From assembly GCA_046349915.1 (NCBI GenBank), contig JAXMBL010000005.1, positions 819,648-883,647 of the forward strand: DNA of 64,000 bases, read 5' to 3'. Each line of letters starts with the position of its first letter. Positions within the stretch are counted from its first letter, which is position 1. The translations under genes were made by a program, and so were the position numbers. This document shows positions 9,193 to 18,426 of the stretch, in pieces. The stretch is from CAIXSC01 sp046349915 (GTDB lineage: Bacteria; Planctomycetota; Planctomycetia; Pirellulales; Pirellulaceae). The notes below the pieces were generated by a model that saw only the letters and a list, made by a program, of their open reading frames with translations, ran no database searches and was not told the DNA's origin.

Positions 9193-11111
9193 CGCGGCGG
9201 AACCAGCGGAACCACGGGAGTCTGATGCTGTTACTGGGATGCGCCGCGACCTGGGTGACGGGGATGCAGACTCGCGAGTCGCTCGCCGAAACCCCTAGCG
9301 TGCGAGCTCGGTATACGAAGTACGAATATCGAGTGCCGATGCGCGACGGCGTCAAGCTGTTCACGTCGGTCTATGTGCCGAAGGACGCCAGCGAGCCGTA
9401 TCCGTTTTTGCTGCGCCGCTCTCCTTATAGCTGCAAGCCGTATGGAGTGGATCAGTATCCCGATCGCTTGGGGCCGTCCGACGAGTTATGCGAGAGCGGG
9501 TATATCTTCGTCTTTCAAGACGTGCGTGGTCGCTGGATGTCCGAGGGCGAGTTGGTGAATATGCGACCGCACATTCCGGCCAAGCGAGGGCCCAAGGATG
9601 TGGACGAGTCGAGCGACACGTTCGACACGATCGAGTGGTTATTGAAGAACATCCCCAACAATAATGGTCGAGTGGGACAGTGGGGAGTCTCGTATCCGGG
9701 TTTCTATACGTCGTGCGGCATGATCGATGCTCATCCGGCGCTGAAGGCCGCCTCGCCTCAAGCGCCGATCTGCGATTGGTTCATTGGGGACGACTGGCAC
9801 CATCATGGCGCGTTTCAGTTGACGCATGCGTTTAACTTCCTGGCCAATTTTGGACGTCCACGCCCCTCGCCGACGAAGAAGTTCGACCACAAGTTCGAGC
9901 ACGGGGTGGCGGACGGATATCAGTTCTTCCTGCAACTCGGGCCGCTGGCGAACGCGGATGCCAAGTATTTTCAGGGGCAGGTGGAGTACTGGAACGAGTT
10001 GATGCGGCACGGGACTTACGACGAGTACTGGAAGGCGCGCGACCTGCGCAAGCATCTGAAGAACATCAAGCCGGCCGTGTTAACGGTGGGCGGTTGGTTT
10101 GACGCCGAGAATCTGTTCGGTGCACTCGAAACATACCGAGCGGTCGAGCAATCGAGTCCGGGGTGTGCGAACACGATCGTGATGGGGCCGTGGTCGCATG
10201 GACAATGGTCCAGCGGCGACGGGGCGTCGTTGGGCGACGTCGTGTTTCACCAGAAGACGTCGGAGTTCTATCGCGCGAGCATCGAGTTTCCGTTCTTCGA
10301 ACATTATTTGAAGGGGCAAGGCGATGGTCGTCGCCCCGAGGCCTGGATGTTCGAGACAGGAACGAATCAGTGGCGACAATACGCTCAGTGGCCGCCCGCG
10401 GGCGTTCGTCATCGCGAGTTGTACTTCCGCGCCGACGGGAAACTCGCTTGGGACTCGCCCTCCGACTCGGATCGCAACGGCAGCGGCGCTGGCAGCGCGG
10501 CGTTCGATGAGTATCCCAGCGACCCTCGTCGACCCGTGCCTTACATGGAGTCGATCGATACGGTGATGTTGAAGGAGTACATGACGGCCGATCAGCGGTT
10601 TGCGTCTCGTCGACCCGATGTGTTGGTGTTTGAGACCGAAGAGTTGGAGCGAGACACAACGATCGTGGGACCGATCGAAGTGGAACTGCATGTGGCGACT
10701 ACTGGAACGGATGCCGACTGGGTGGTGAAGTTGATCGACGTCTATCCGGACGATCTACCGGCGCCGAATCCAAATCCACGTGGAGTGCGTTTGGCCGGTT
10801 ATCAGCAATTGGTGCGCGGCGACATATTCCGCGGCAAGTTCCGCGAGAGCTTCGAGCAGCCGAAGGCCTTCGAGCCGAATCAGCCGTCCGTGGTGAAGTT
10901 CCGATTGCAAGACGTCTGTCACGTGTTTCGCCCCGGTCACCGCATCATGGTGCAAGTGCAGAGCAGTTGGTTCCCATTGTTTGATCGCAACCCGCAGAAG
11001 CTGGTCGACATCTATGCGGCGAACGAGGGCGATTTTCAGAAGGCTACTCACAAAGTCTACCGCTCGCGCGAGAAAGCGAGCCGCCTGAAAGTGTTGACGT
11101 TGGGGCAATAA
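9189..11111 (+). CDS. Secreted CocE/NonD-family alpha/beta hydrolase
   Basis: This is a serine hydrolase of the CocE / X-Pro dipeptidyl-peptidase (S15) class, which cleaves esters or peptide/acyl bonds. The N-terminus (about 33 residues, basic then hydrophobic) is a signal peptide, so it acts outside the cytoplasm. The triad can be placed: Ser168 in GVSYPGF, Asp305 in GGWFDAEN and His337 in WSHGQW. A C-terminal jelly-roll domain follows, as in CocE. At 640 residues it is of normal length. It starts inside the stop of the GHKL ATPase gene (4-bp overlap), so the two are translationally coupled, although a direct functional link is not obvious. A small hairpin at 11119-11135 follows the stop. 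Confidence 0.85.
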   Translation: MTRRNQRNHGSLMLLLGCAATWVTGMQTRESLAETPSVRARYTKYEYRVPMRDGVKLFTSVYVPKDASEPYPFLLRRSPYSCKPYGVDQYPDRLGPSDELCESGYIFVFQDVRGRWMSEGELVNMRPHIPAKRGPKDVDESSDTFDTIEWLLKNIPNNNGRVGQWGVSYPGFYTSCGMIDAHPALKAASPQAPICDWFIGDDWHHHGAFQLTHAFNFLANFGRPRPSPTKKFDHKFEHGVADGYQFFLQLGPLANADAKYFQGQVEYWNELMRHGTYDEYWKARDLRKHLKNIKPAVLTVGGWFDAENLFGALETYRAVEQSSPGCANTIVMGPWSHGQWSSGDGASLGDVVFHQKTSEFYRASIEFPFFEHYLKGQGDGRRPEAWMFETGTNQWRQYAQWPPAGVRHRELYFRADGKLAWDSPSDSDRNGSGAGSAAFDEYPSDPRRPVPYMESIDTVMLKEYMTADQRFASRRPDVLVFETEELERDTTIVGPIEVELHVATTGTDADWVVKLIDVYPDDLPAPNPNPRGVRLAGYQQLVRGDIFRGKFRESFEQPKAFEPNQPSVVKFRLQDVCHVFRPGHRIMVQVQSSWFPLFDRNPQKLVDIYAANEGDFQKATHKVYRSREKASRLKVLTLGQ

Positions 11112-11172
11112 AGTTGCCTTTGGCTCCGCCAAAGCAGCAATAACCGCAACCCCGCGAGCGCCGATTCGGTGC

Positions 11173-11577
11173 GACTTACGCGGCCACTCGTAGGGTGCCG
11201 TCAAGCCGCAGGCGCAGACGCATCACGCGTACCAAGCGATCCGCCAGGCCGAGAGAAGCCCTGCACTCGCGGCGGCGTTATCGAAGACGCCACGCCAACT
11301 CAACGAGAAGGTGCGTTTTCACCGGGCGGTGGGGGAGCATCCGGTGATGGCAGAATCGCTCGCCGCCCGGTTCGACTTACGCGAAAACTCGTAGGGTGCT
11401 GTCAAGCCGAAGGCGCAGACGCACCACGCGCACCGAACAATTCGCCAGTCCGAGAGAAGCCCTGCACTCGCGGCGGCGTTATCGAAGACGCCACGCCAAC
11501 TCAACGATAAGGTGCGTTTTCACCGGGCGGTGGGGGAGCATCCGGTGATGGCAGAATCGCTCGCCGCCCGGTTCGAC
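11173..11577. repeat. Tandem duplication of a 201-bp intergenic unit
   Basis: Two copies (11173-11373 and 11374-11577) share long identical runs, for example from CGAGAGAAGCCCTGCACTCG onward, and differ at scattered bases. No open frame in either copy resembles a protein. With its flanks this fills the gap between the CocE gene and the lipoprotein gene (11112-11785); nothing else is visible in that gap. Confidence 0.75.
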
Positions 11578-11785
11578 GCACCCTACTTTTGGCTTTTTTC
11601 AAAAATCTTGCGATCGCCTGAGAAAATCCTGGGCGTCGAGGCATTACCTGATAGTGCGTCCAGAACGGCTCGAAGCTGTTCCAAGCCGGCCTGAAGGAAT
11701 GGAATAGCTAACCAAGCGATTCGACCTACAATGCAGGCTACCAATGCAGTTTTTCTTCCAAGAATCTTTGACGAGGAATCAGACG

Positions 11786-12022
11786 ATGCGGCAGTTTTTG
11801 ATGATGGTGATGTTGGGACTTTGCCTTGCGATGGTTGGGTGCGGCGAAGGAGGCGGTGGGTCGGGCAGCTCCAGCAGCGGATCATCCAGCTCGGCGCCCC
11901 CGCCCGCTCCTGTCGCCGTCCCGTCGGTGTCGAGCGAAACGCCCATGCCAGAGCCGTCCACCCCAGCGACGCCGCCCGCGGACAACCTGCCTCAGACCGA
12001 CACGCCGTCCGAACGTCAATAG
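11786..12022 (+). CDS. Small Ser/Pro-rich lipoprotein
   Basis: A 78-residue protein with a hydrophobic leader and a lipobox LAMVGC, so the mature product begins at a lipid-modified Cys and is anchored in a membrane. The remainder is a low-complexity chain (Gly/Ser run, then Pro/Ala/Thr) with no fold, like many planctomycete small lipoproteins. The start has GAGGA upstream; the frame is open from 11744, but that extension lacks a ribosome site. It lies 51 bp before the 1519-residue gene and could be the first gene of that cluster, though low-complexity tails give no clue to function. Confidence 0.6.
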   Translation: MRQFLMMVMLGLCLAMVGCGEGGGGSGSSSSGSSSSAPPPAPVAVPSVSSETPMPEPSTPATPPADNLPQTDTPSERQ

Positions 12023-12073
12023 TTCGACGATTCCCCTCGCCCCTCATCGACACTCGCCGGATGGACTTACCTC

Positions 12074-15000
12074 ATGTCGCGACTTCAACGAGTGGGAGCG
12101 GTTTGGAGTGAGCTCAACCAACATCGGTGGGCAAAAGTGTTGCTGGGATCAGCACTCGCCGCCTCGCTGCTCGCTCTGATCATCTGGGGCGTGTGGGGAC
12201 GAGGCGGCGGCATCTGGCTCGATGCCGAACGCGTGGGGCGACACGATGCCGCCACGCTTTCGAAGCTGGGCAAGGATCTCAAACTGCTGCTCGAGTGGGA
12301 TCCGCCCTTCGCCCAACTCGCGGCAAGCGAGACGTTGGCCGAGTGGATGCGAATGCCGACCAATGCGTCCGCTCAACGCTGGGAAGAGTTGATTCGCAGC
12401 GACGGCCGCGAGTTCGCTCGCATCAACGGCATGGTCAATCTGCTGCGCAACGCCCCCTGTGCGGACGACCCCCGTGCGGACTTGGAAAAGTTGCAGAAGC
12501 TGGAGCAGGCGGAACTGGTCCGCGAACTGCATGGTCGTTTCCGGACGATCGCCGAACAACGCCGCGCCGCGAGCTTGGTGAAGATCGCCCAACTGCCCGA
12601 GCATCGCCTGCTGTTGGAACGTTGGCGAGTGTCCGCGGTTCCCGTGCCGTCGGCGGAAACCTCCCGCTGGCGGTCGCTCTGGGCGACCACTCCCGCGACC
12701 ACTGTACGTTGGGCCGAGTCGTTGCGAACGGCGATTGAGCAACAGATTGAGCCGCTAGAGCAGTTGTATCGAGCGGCCGACGCGAAGGATGAAATCCGGC
12801 TGGGACAAGCGGGCGAAATGCAACTGGTGCTCAAGCGGCTCCTGGCCCGCGACACTCAACGACCAACCGTTGTTTACTCGGGCACTCGTACGCTTTCCGA
12901 TTGGGAGCTATGGGTGCGTGCTCAAGCAAATCTGGATGGCGAGCAGGACGAGCAAGGGGCGAAGGTCGTCGCGGGTCAATTGCACGAGTGGGATACCGGG
13001 TTGCGACTGGTCTGCGTCCCGTGGACTCAGGCATCATCGGGCGTCAAAAACTTCCGGCCCATCTGGCCGCCCGACTCGCTGTCGGCGGGCTGCGAGTTGC
13101 CTCGGGTGAACGAGTTCCTGCGGGACTCGGGGCTGCCTCGATCATGGCTGGCCGCCAAAGCGACATTGCGAGCAACGGGCGATTGGGATCAACCTCGAGT
13201 TACTCTTCGTTTTGAGCTGGCGTCTCCACAGTTTCCCGATTGGCGGTCGGCAGTCGAGTGGGAAATGCCGCAATCGCAGGTATCCGACTGGCGTCAGCAA
13301 GTGGCTAAAGCGTCCCAAACGGCGCGGCAGAGTCTGCTCGACCATGTGTTGGGACTGACCGAGTATTGCGGCTGCCCGGCGAAGTTCGAATCGATCCAGG
13401 GCGATGCTCGCGGCGTCCAGCTTACCCTGACGCATGCTCAATGGGGCGACTTGCGATTGTCGGGCGCGTTGGACGACGATGGCGAGTTGGATTGGCGACC
13501 TCTGCCACCGGTCGAAGACCGTTTGAAGCTGTGCGAACACTTAATCCGGGAGCGACCGGAATTGAAGCCGCACGCATCGCGGCTGGTGGTAACGGCCGTG
13601 AAGTTGGCGCCCGACCGTTCGGAAGTAGAAGTGCAGTGGAAACTGCGTCCGTTGCCTGGCGAGTCGAAAGAACCTGTCACGCTGGCTTGGAAGAGTGACA
13701 CGAAAGCGACTCAGCCTTCGCCTGCGTCCAGTGTAGTTGGTGTGCCGAAGTCGTTGCCGCCACCGCCGCCTACCGTGGTCACTCCAACGCCTCCAGGTCA
13801 GCCACCCGCGACTCCCGACGCAATACGGCAAGCGGCCGAAGCTCACTTGGCTCGCGAATATCGGGTGTTGGGTAAAGCGCTGCGAGCGATGGTGGCGCCG
13901 GTAGAATCGGGCGTGGCGCTGCATCTGGCGCTGAAGATCTCCGACTGGCCCGAGCTATCGTTAGGGCCGGTGACGACGGCGACCGTCGCAGAAGTGCCGG
14001 GCCAGATCGATACGCTGTTGGGGCGAGAAACAGTGACCGCCGCGATCGACGAACAATGGCATGATGCGAAGGGCCTGCTGAAACATGGTCGCTACGGTGA
14101 GATTCATAGCGAGCTGACCGACTGGGACCCACGCAAGGGTCGAGCGAAAATCCGCAGCGCCATCAACTTCCCCTACATCGGCTCGATCGATTGGGAAGAG
14201 AAGGCTGAGTCCCAGCTCGACGGCGCCTGGACCATGATGGACGAACTGGCGTTGTCTAACGAGCTGCGACCTGACGTGGATGAAGCGTTGACGAGCGCTC
14301 AGGAGGAGATGCTCAGTTGGATCGGGTTGGGCGGGGTGGGGCGCGTCGAAGTTGATCCGCAGGGGATTGAAGGAAATCGCTGGCTGACGATGAATCCGCC
14401 GAGAATCTCGCTCCGTTGCTGGGCGCGAGTGCCTTACTTGGGAGTGAAAGTGCAAGCGGGTCGCTGCTGGCTGGATGGCAGTGGACTGCACGCACCGAAA
14501 GAGTTGGGCGTGGCGATTCCGGGGACGATTACGCTGCCGTACTTTTCGTTGAGCGAACCCTCGATTGCGTTGGGGCTGGGTGAACGTTCGCTAAACCTGG
14601 CGGGCAAAGTCACGCCGCCTTCACCGCCCGGACCGGTCAATCCCTGGCTCGATGTCGGCTACACCGAACTCGCCGTGGGCGGCGAGTTGCATAAGGAAGG
14701 CTGGAAGGCGCCGAAGCTGCGCGGCACGGGCGATCTGGCGGTCGCGGGTTCGACCAACTTGGCGCACGGCGGCTTGGGGGTCGATTTCAGCAAGGGAGAC
14801 ATTGATGGCGACTTTCTCGCGCGAGCACCGCTGCCGGGCATGGACACCGTCCCCGCGCGACTCGACGGGAAACTCGCTTATCGCGGCGATGCGGGCTCGT
14901 TCGACATGGGAGGTCGCGGCACCGTGTTCAGCCAAGAGGTCGCGAACTTGAACTTCTTGATGGGCGAGAAGAACGCCCAGGAAGAACGGCCGTTTGACTT

Positions 15001-16633
15001 AACGGGTCGAGTGCGAGTTCCCTATGTCGCCTCGCTGACCGTCAAGGGAGACGCCGCGAAGAAGATGGATCGATTCACTTTACGAGGCAAAGGGAGTTCG
15101 GGCCCGTTCACTTGCCGCTTCACCGCGACCGAAGATGGAGTGGAGACCGAGACAGGCGTGGAGAACGGCAAGGGAGGCACCACTTATGTCGACGAATGGG
15201 ACCCGTCGCTGGCGACGTTGAACTTGCCCGATCCCGAACCGAACCAACCGGAACCCACCACGGCCTTGCGGCAGTTGGCGCAGAGTGCGCCGCAACGACC
15301 CGCGACCGAGGCGGAACTGAGATTTGCCGCCTCGCGTCATTCGGTGACGAAAGATCCCGACGAACAGAGCGGACCTCGGCCGGACGTGCGCGTGTCGGAT
15401 ACTCCTCCGCGAGCGTATCGCGAATATGGACGCAGTGCGTTCAAGTACGATGGCAGCACATTGGTCGTGAGCACGGACGATGGACGAGTGCTCTGTCGCA
15501 TTCCGGCGGAGCACCGAGCAGGGATCGATATCAATGGCTCGGGACTCTCGCTCGTCACGGAATGGGCCGCGGGCGGAGGCGGGGAGATCTTGTTCGGTCA
15601 GATCGATCAAGGGAAGTGGCTGCGGATCAGTTACGCGCAGGATCAGTCGAGCCGGCCGTCCAGTGTTCGCACGCTCGAATCGTTGGGCATTGTCAACTCT
15701 CGAGTCGATGCGTCGTTGGCCGACTTTAAGCGTCGTCGCGAGTTGCCGTGGCGCATCCTGAAAGTGGCCTTTGAGCTGGGAGTGTTGCGGTCAGCGGGAC
15801 AAGGCGATGTGCTGAGTCCACAGCGGTTGGCCCATCCCGATCAGTTAGACGGCTATGCGTTTGAAGTTCCGCCTCGCGCGGATCGAGCCGAGAGCTTGCC
15901 TCCGAATCGCCGTTGGCTGTGGTTTGACGAGGGCGTGATCCAGTCGATCGATTTGGCCTCGCCATGGGTGGATCGCGAGTGGGAGAGCCGAGCGGACTTT
16001 TTGCAAGCGGTGCGTGAGGGCGAACGGGGCCTGCGAGCTCACCTGCAACGTCCCGTGCTCGTGGCGACCTTAGCGGCGGTCAAGCCGCCCGATACAGCGT
16101 GGAATGAATGGGTATTCGGTTGGGTGGTTCAGCGTCGTAAGGACCTCGCTCACGATCATCTCGTCTGGCGAACTCGCGAAGGTTGGCGACAGTTGGAACT
16201 TGCGGACCACTCGCTTGCCGACGACGACCTGTATTCGCGCGGACAAGCGTTCGCTCGGCTGGCCTGGCGGACGCCCACGCTTTCCGGCCGACTCGGTTGG
16301 GTCGGCGCCGCGGGACTATTCGTCGACGACGATACTCGATTTTGGCTGATCGCGGATCGTGGACTCGATCCGCCGGAAGGGGAATCATTGTCGCGGGCGG
16401 GTTGGATTGACTGGACGGGCGAGCATGCGAGGTTTCTCCCGCGAGCGTGGCAGAATCGCGAATCGCGCCGGTTGGTGCAGGTTGAGCAATTGGCTCAAGC
16501 GGTGCTGCGCGACTGGGAGAACGTCCGACGAGAACCCGATGACTTTGCCGTCCATCCACTCGGCCTCTTGATGCTCGCCGGCAAGGAAGAACGCGAGCAG
16601 AAATCGCCGTCACAACCAGTTGCAGCTCCTTGA
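12074..16633 (+). CDS. Giant membrane-anchored protein of the MotA/ExbB-like cluster
   Basis: A 1519-residue protein with one N-terminal transmembrane helix (about residues 22-43) and the rest presumably in the periplasm. Residues about 50-550 alternate helical and beta segments; a Pro-rich spacer (PPPPPTVVTPTPPGQPP) lies near residue 565. Residues about 780-1040 are a run of Gly-rich beta strands (GTGDLAVAG, GKLAYRGDAG, GRVRVPYVASL) that resembles the repeating beta layers of AsmA/TamB-type proteins. The C-terminal 350 residues are Trp-rich and unlike anything I recognise. The gene is followed after 10 bp by the MotA/ExbB-type channel gene, so it is likely an operon partner, perhaps the part that receives mechanical work. 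Function unknown. Confidence 0.6.
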   Translation: MSRLQRVGAVWSELNQHRWAKVLLGSALAASLLALIIWGVWGRGGGIWLDAERVGRHDAATLSKLGKDLKLLLEWDPPFAQLAASETLAEWMRMPTNASAQRWEELIRSDGREFARINGMVNLLRNAPCADDPRADLEKLQKLEQAELVRELHGRFRTIAEQRRAASLVKIAQLPEHRLLLERWRVSAVPVPSAETSRWRSLWATTPATTVRWAESLRTAIEQQIEPLEQLYRAADAKDEIRLGQAGEMQLVLKRLLARDTQRPTVVYSGTRTLSDWELWVRAQANLDGEQDEQGAKVVAGQLHEWDTGLRLVCVPWTQASSGVKNFRPIWPPDSLSAGCELPRVNEFLRDSGLPRSWLAAKATLRATGDWDQPRVTLRFELASPQFPDWRSAVEWEMPQSQVSDWRQQVAKASQTARQSLLDHVLGLTEYCGCPAKFESIQGDARGVQLTLTHAQWGDLRLSGALDDDGELDWRPLPPVEDRLKLCEHLIRERPELKPHASRLVVTAVKLAPDRSEVEVQWKLRPLPGESKEPVTLAWKSDTKATQPSPASSVVGVPKSLPPPPPTVVTPTPPGQPPATPDAIRQAAEAHLAREYRVLGKALRAMVAPVESGVALHLALKISDWPELSLGPVTTATVAEVPGQIDTLLGRETVTAAIDEQWHDAKGLLKHGRYGEIHSELTDWDPRKGRAKIRSAINFPYIGSIDWEEKAESQLDGAWTMMDELALSNELRPDVDEALTSAQEEMLSWIGLGGVGRVEVDPQGIEGNRWLTMNPPRISLRCWARVPYLGVKVQAGRCWLDGSGLHAPKELGVAIPGTITLPYFSLSEPSIALGLGERSLNLAGKVTPPSPPGPVNPWLDVGYTELAVGGELHKEGWKAPKLRGTGDLAVAGSTNLAHGGLGVDFSKGDIDGDFLARAPLPGMDTVPARLDGKLAYRGDAGSFDMGGRGTVFSQEVANLNFLMGEKNAQEERPFDLTGRVRVPYVASLTVKGDAAKKMDRFTLRGKGSSGPFTCRFTATEDGVETETGVENGKGGTTYVDEWDPSLATLNLPDPEPNQPEPTTALRQLAQSAPQRPATEAELRFAASRHSVTKDPDEQSGPRPDVRVSDTPPRAYREYGRSAFKYDGSTLVVSTDDGRVLCRIPAEHRAGIDINGSGLSLVTEWAAGGGGEILFGQIDQGKWLRISYAQDQSSRPSSVRTLESLGIVNSRVDASLADFKRRRELPWRILKVAFELGVLRSAGQGDVLSPQRLAHPDQLDGYAFEVPPRADRAESLPPNRRWLWFDEGVIQSIDLASPWVDREWESRADFLQAVREGERGLRAHLQRPVLVATLAAVKPPDTAWNEWVFGWVVQRRKDLAHDHLVWRTREGWRQLELADHSLADDDLYSRGQAFARLAWRTPTLSGRLGWVGAAGLFVDDDTRFWLIADRGLDPPEGESLSRAGWIDWTGEHARFLPRAWQNRESRRLVQVEQLAQAVLRDWENVRREPDDFAVHPLGLLMLAGKEEREQKSPSQPVAAP

Positions 16634-16643
16634 GAGAGGCGTC

Positions 16644-17906
16644 ATGAACGACACTAACGTACATACCAGTTCGACTCATCGCGGCGGGCCCGAGTCGCTC
16701 GCGACCGCGCGCCATCGTTGGGGTCGAGCATTATGCCGTTCGACCGCTGCGATCGATCGCTCGGGCATTACTCCGCTCTTGGCACTGCAAGCGCTGCTGC
16801 TGACGTTGATGACCTACGCGGTGGCGAACACTTGGTTGCTGTGGAAAATCGATGGGGCGTATCACGGGTCGGCGCTCGCTTGGTTGGGAAACGTTCCCGC
16901 GGACGAACGCATCGAGCGAGTTTGCGAGTTGGTGCGAGCGAAGCGCTCGTTGAAGTCTCATTCGTTGCTACAGAGCGTGTTTCAGTCGGACGCGCCATCG
17001 AGTCAGCAGTTGGCGCAATTGATCGATGGGATTGCCTCATCGTCCGATGGCGATACGGCTCGTCGAGCGCGAATGCGAACGTGGATCTTGGGAAATGTGA
17101 GCGGCTGGCGGTTTCTGGTTCTCTCGGCGGACCCGATTACGGGGACGGAGTTGATTCAGCGCATCGAGCGAGAAGACGCTGCGTGGAAGCATAAACTGGA
17201 TGGTCAGAAAGATCAGGCGGCCGACCTGCGCGAGTTTCTTGTTGGCTTCTCCGATCTCGTCATCCAACAAACTCGACCCGCGATCCGTAATCTGCAACGA
17301 ATCAATGGCTGGATTCAGTGGCTGACGGTGTATGTGACGTGGATTGTGTTGGTGGCCGCGGCGCAACGAGCTTTCATGCTCGCGACGCTCGACGCCAAGG
17401 GCTGGTTCGCGCCGCGTTCGGGCGACGCCCTGCGAGTGTCGGTGGCTCACCGGTTGTTTGACCGAGTGCTGGGCTGGACGCGGCAGGGACGCGATGGAGC
17501 GGCTTCGGGAAATGCGGCGGGCGATGGCGCGGGGGCGCAGGGACAGATTCCCCCGCTGTACGACGGAGCGACTCAGGCGACCGAATTCTTGGGGCAGCAT
17601 CAATTGCCCGAACTGTTGGACCGACAAGTCTACGGTCCCTACTCGTTCTTGTTGGGACTCTTGCCATCGCTGGGCTTCATCGGCACGGTCTATGGCATGG
17701 GGGACGCGTTGTTGTCGGCGGATGGTCTATTCCAAGCCCAGGATAAAGGGGCGGCGATCTCGGAGATCACCACGCATCTGGGGTTCGCGTTCGACACGAC
17801 TTTGGTGGCGCTGCTGGCGGGAATCGTGGCGAGTGCGATCGTGGTGCGGCTGAGAGTTTGGGAAAACCACCTGTGGCAATTGGCGGAACGTTCGCAGCCC
17901 GTTTAG
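16644..17906 (+). CDS. MotA/TolQ/ExbB proton-channel family protein
   Basis: The family forms pentameric inner-membrane stators that pair with MotB/TolR/ExbD and convert proton or sodium flow into motion. Four membrane segments are visible: about residues 48-68, 222-243, 332-355 and 380-402. The last two carry the family signature, LPSLGFIGTVYGMGDAL and FAFDTTLVALLAGI. A long soluble loop between segments 1 and 2 (residues about 70-220) and an insertion near 270-310 make it longer (421 residues) than ExbB or TolQ. The start at 16644 has GAGAGG eight bases upstream. The stop lies 10 bp before the next start (17917), so the genes are co-transcribed. Confidence 0.85.
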   Translation: MNDTNVHTSSTHRGGPESLATARHRWGRALCRSTAAIDRSGITPLLALQALLLTLMTYAVANTWLLWKIDGAYHGSALAWLGNVPADERIERVCELVRAKRSLKSHSLLQSVFQSDAPSSQQLAQLIDGIASSSDGDTARRARMRTWILGNVSGWRFLVLSADPITGTELIQRIEREDAAWKHKLDGQKDQAADLREFLVGFSDLVIQQTRPAIRNLQRINGWIQWLTVYVTWIVLVAAAQRAFMLATLDAKGWFAPRSGDALRVSVAHRLFDRVLGWTRQGRDGAASGNAAGDGAGAQGQIPPLYDGATQATEFLGQHQLPELLDRQVYGPYSFLLGLLPSLGFIGTVYGMGDALLSADGLFQAQDKGAAISEITTHLGFAFDTTLVALLAGIVASAIVVRLRVWENHLWQLAERSQPV

Positions 17907-17916
17907 GACGTTGGCA

Positions 17917-18426
17917 ATGATCCAAGATGATTCTCAACCGAGTGCCGACTTGGGGCTCGCCTTTGTCGATGTCATCACCAATGGACTGGGCGCCATGCTG
18001 GTGCTGTTCTTCGTGGTGGTGATGGTGCAAGGGAGTTTGGAGTGGAGTGCGTCGGCCGAATCGCCGACTCGCGGGGATCTGCCCGAGGCCGATCCGTGGG
18101 TGCTGTTGGTTCAGACCGCGACTCCAGTGTTCGATGTGACGGCGGAGAAAGATGTCTGGCGGAGCTCGGGCTGGTCCGACGGTTCGTTATCGGATCGGCG
18201 CGGACAGCAGTGGGACTGGGGCGAGTCGCACGCGGTGCTGGTGACGCCTCGTCCACCGGGCGCGGGAGCATCGCTGGATCTGCAAGTGCGAGCGGGCGGC
18301 GGCGAGATGCAAGTTGAGTTGCATCATGGGAAGCGGCATTCGACAAGGACCGTATCACTTCCCGCCGAGGGAGGCTGGGTGAATGTTTGGCCGTGGCCGG
18401 GAGAGTCGGGAGAAAATGTGCGATGA
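17917..18426 (+). CDS. Small single-pass MotB/ExbD-like partner 1
   Basis: A 169-residue protein with a short cytoplasmic tail, one transmembrane helix (about residues 20-42) and an exported beta-rich domain. Asp18 in FVDVITNGLGAM sits at the cytoplasmic edge of the helix, the position of the ion-carrying Asp in ExbD, TolR and MotB. There is no OmpA-type peptidoglycan-binding domain, unlike MotB or ZorB. The C-terminal part is mostly beta by residue pattern and ends near WVNVWPWPG. It overlaps the next gene by 4 bp (ATGA). Assignment as the stator partner rests on the Asp-TM pattern and on position after the MotA/ExbB-like gene. Confidence 0.7.
   Translation: MIQDDSQPSADLGLAFVDVITNGLGAMLVLFFVVVMVQGSLEWSASAESPTRGDLPEADPWVLLVQTATPVFDVTAEKDVWRSSGWSDGSLSDRRGQQWDWGESHAVLVTPRPPGAGASLDLQVRAGGGEMQVELHHGKRHSTRTVSLPAEGGWVNVWPWPGESGENVR

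Noticed and set aside
11169..11510. Protein gene in the 201-bp duplication
   Set aside because: The frame spans both copies and translates to a repeated low-information peptide without a start signal.
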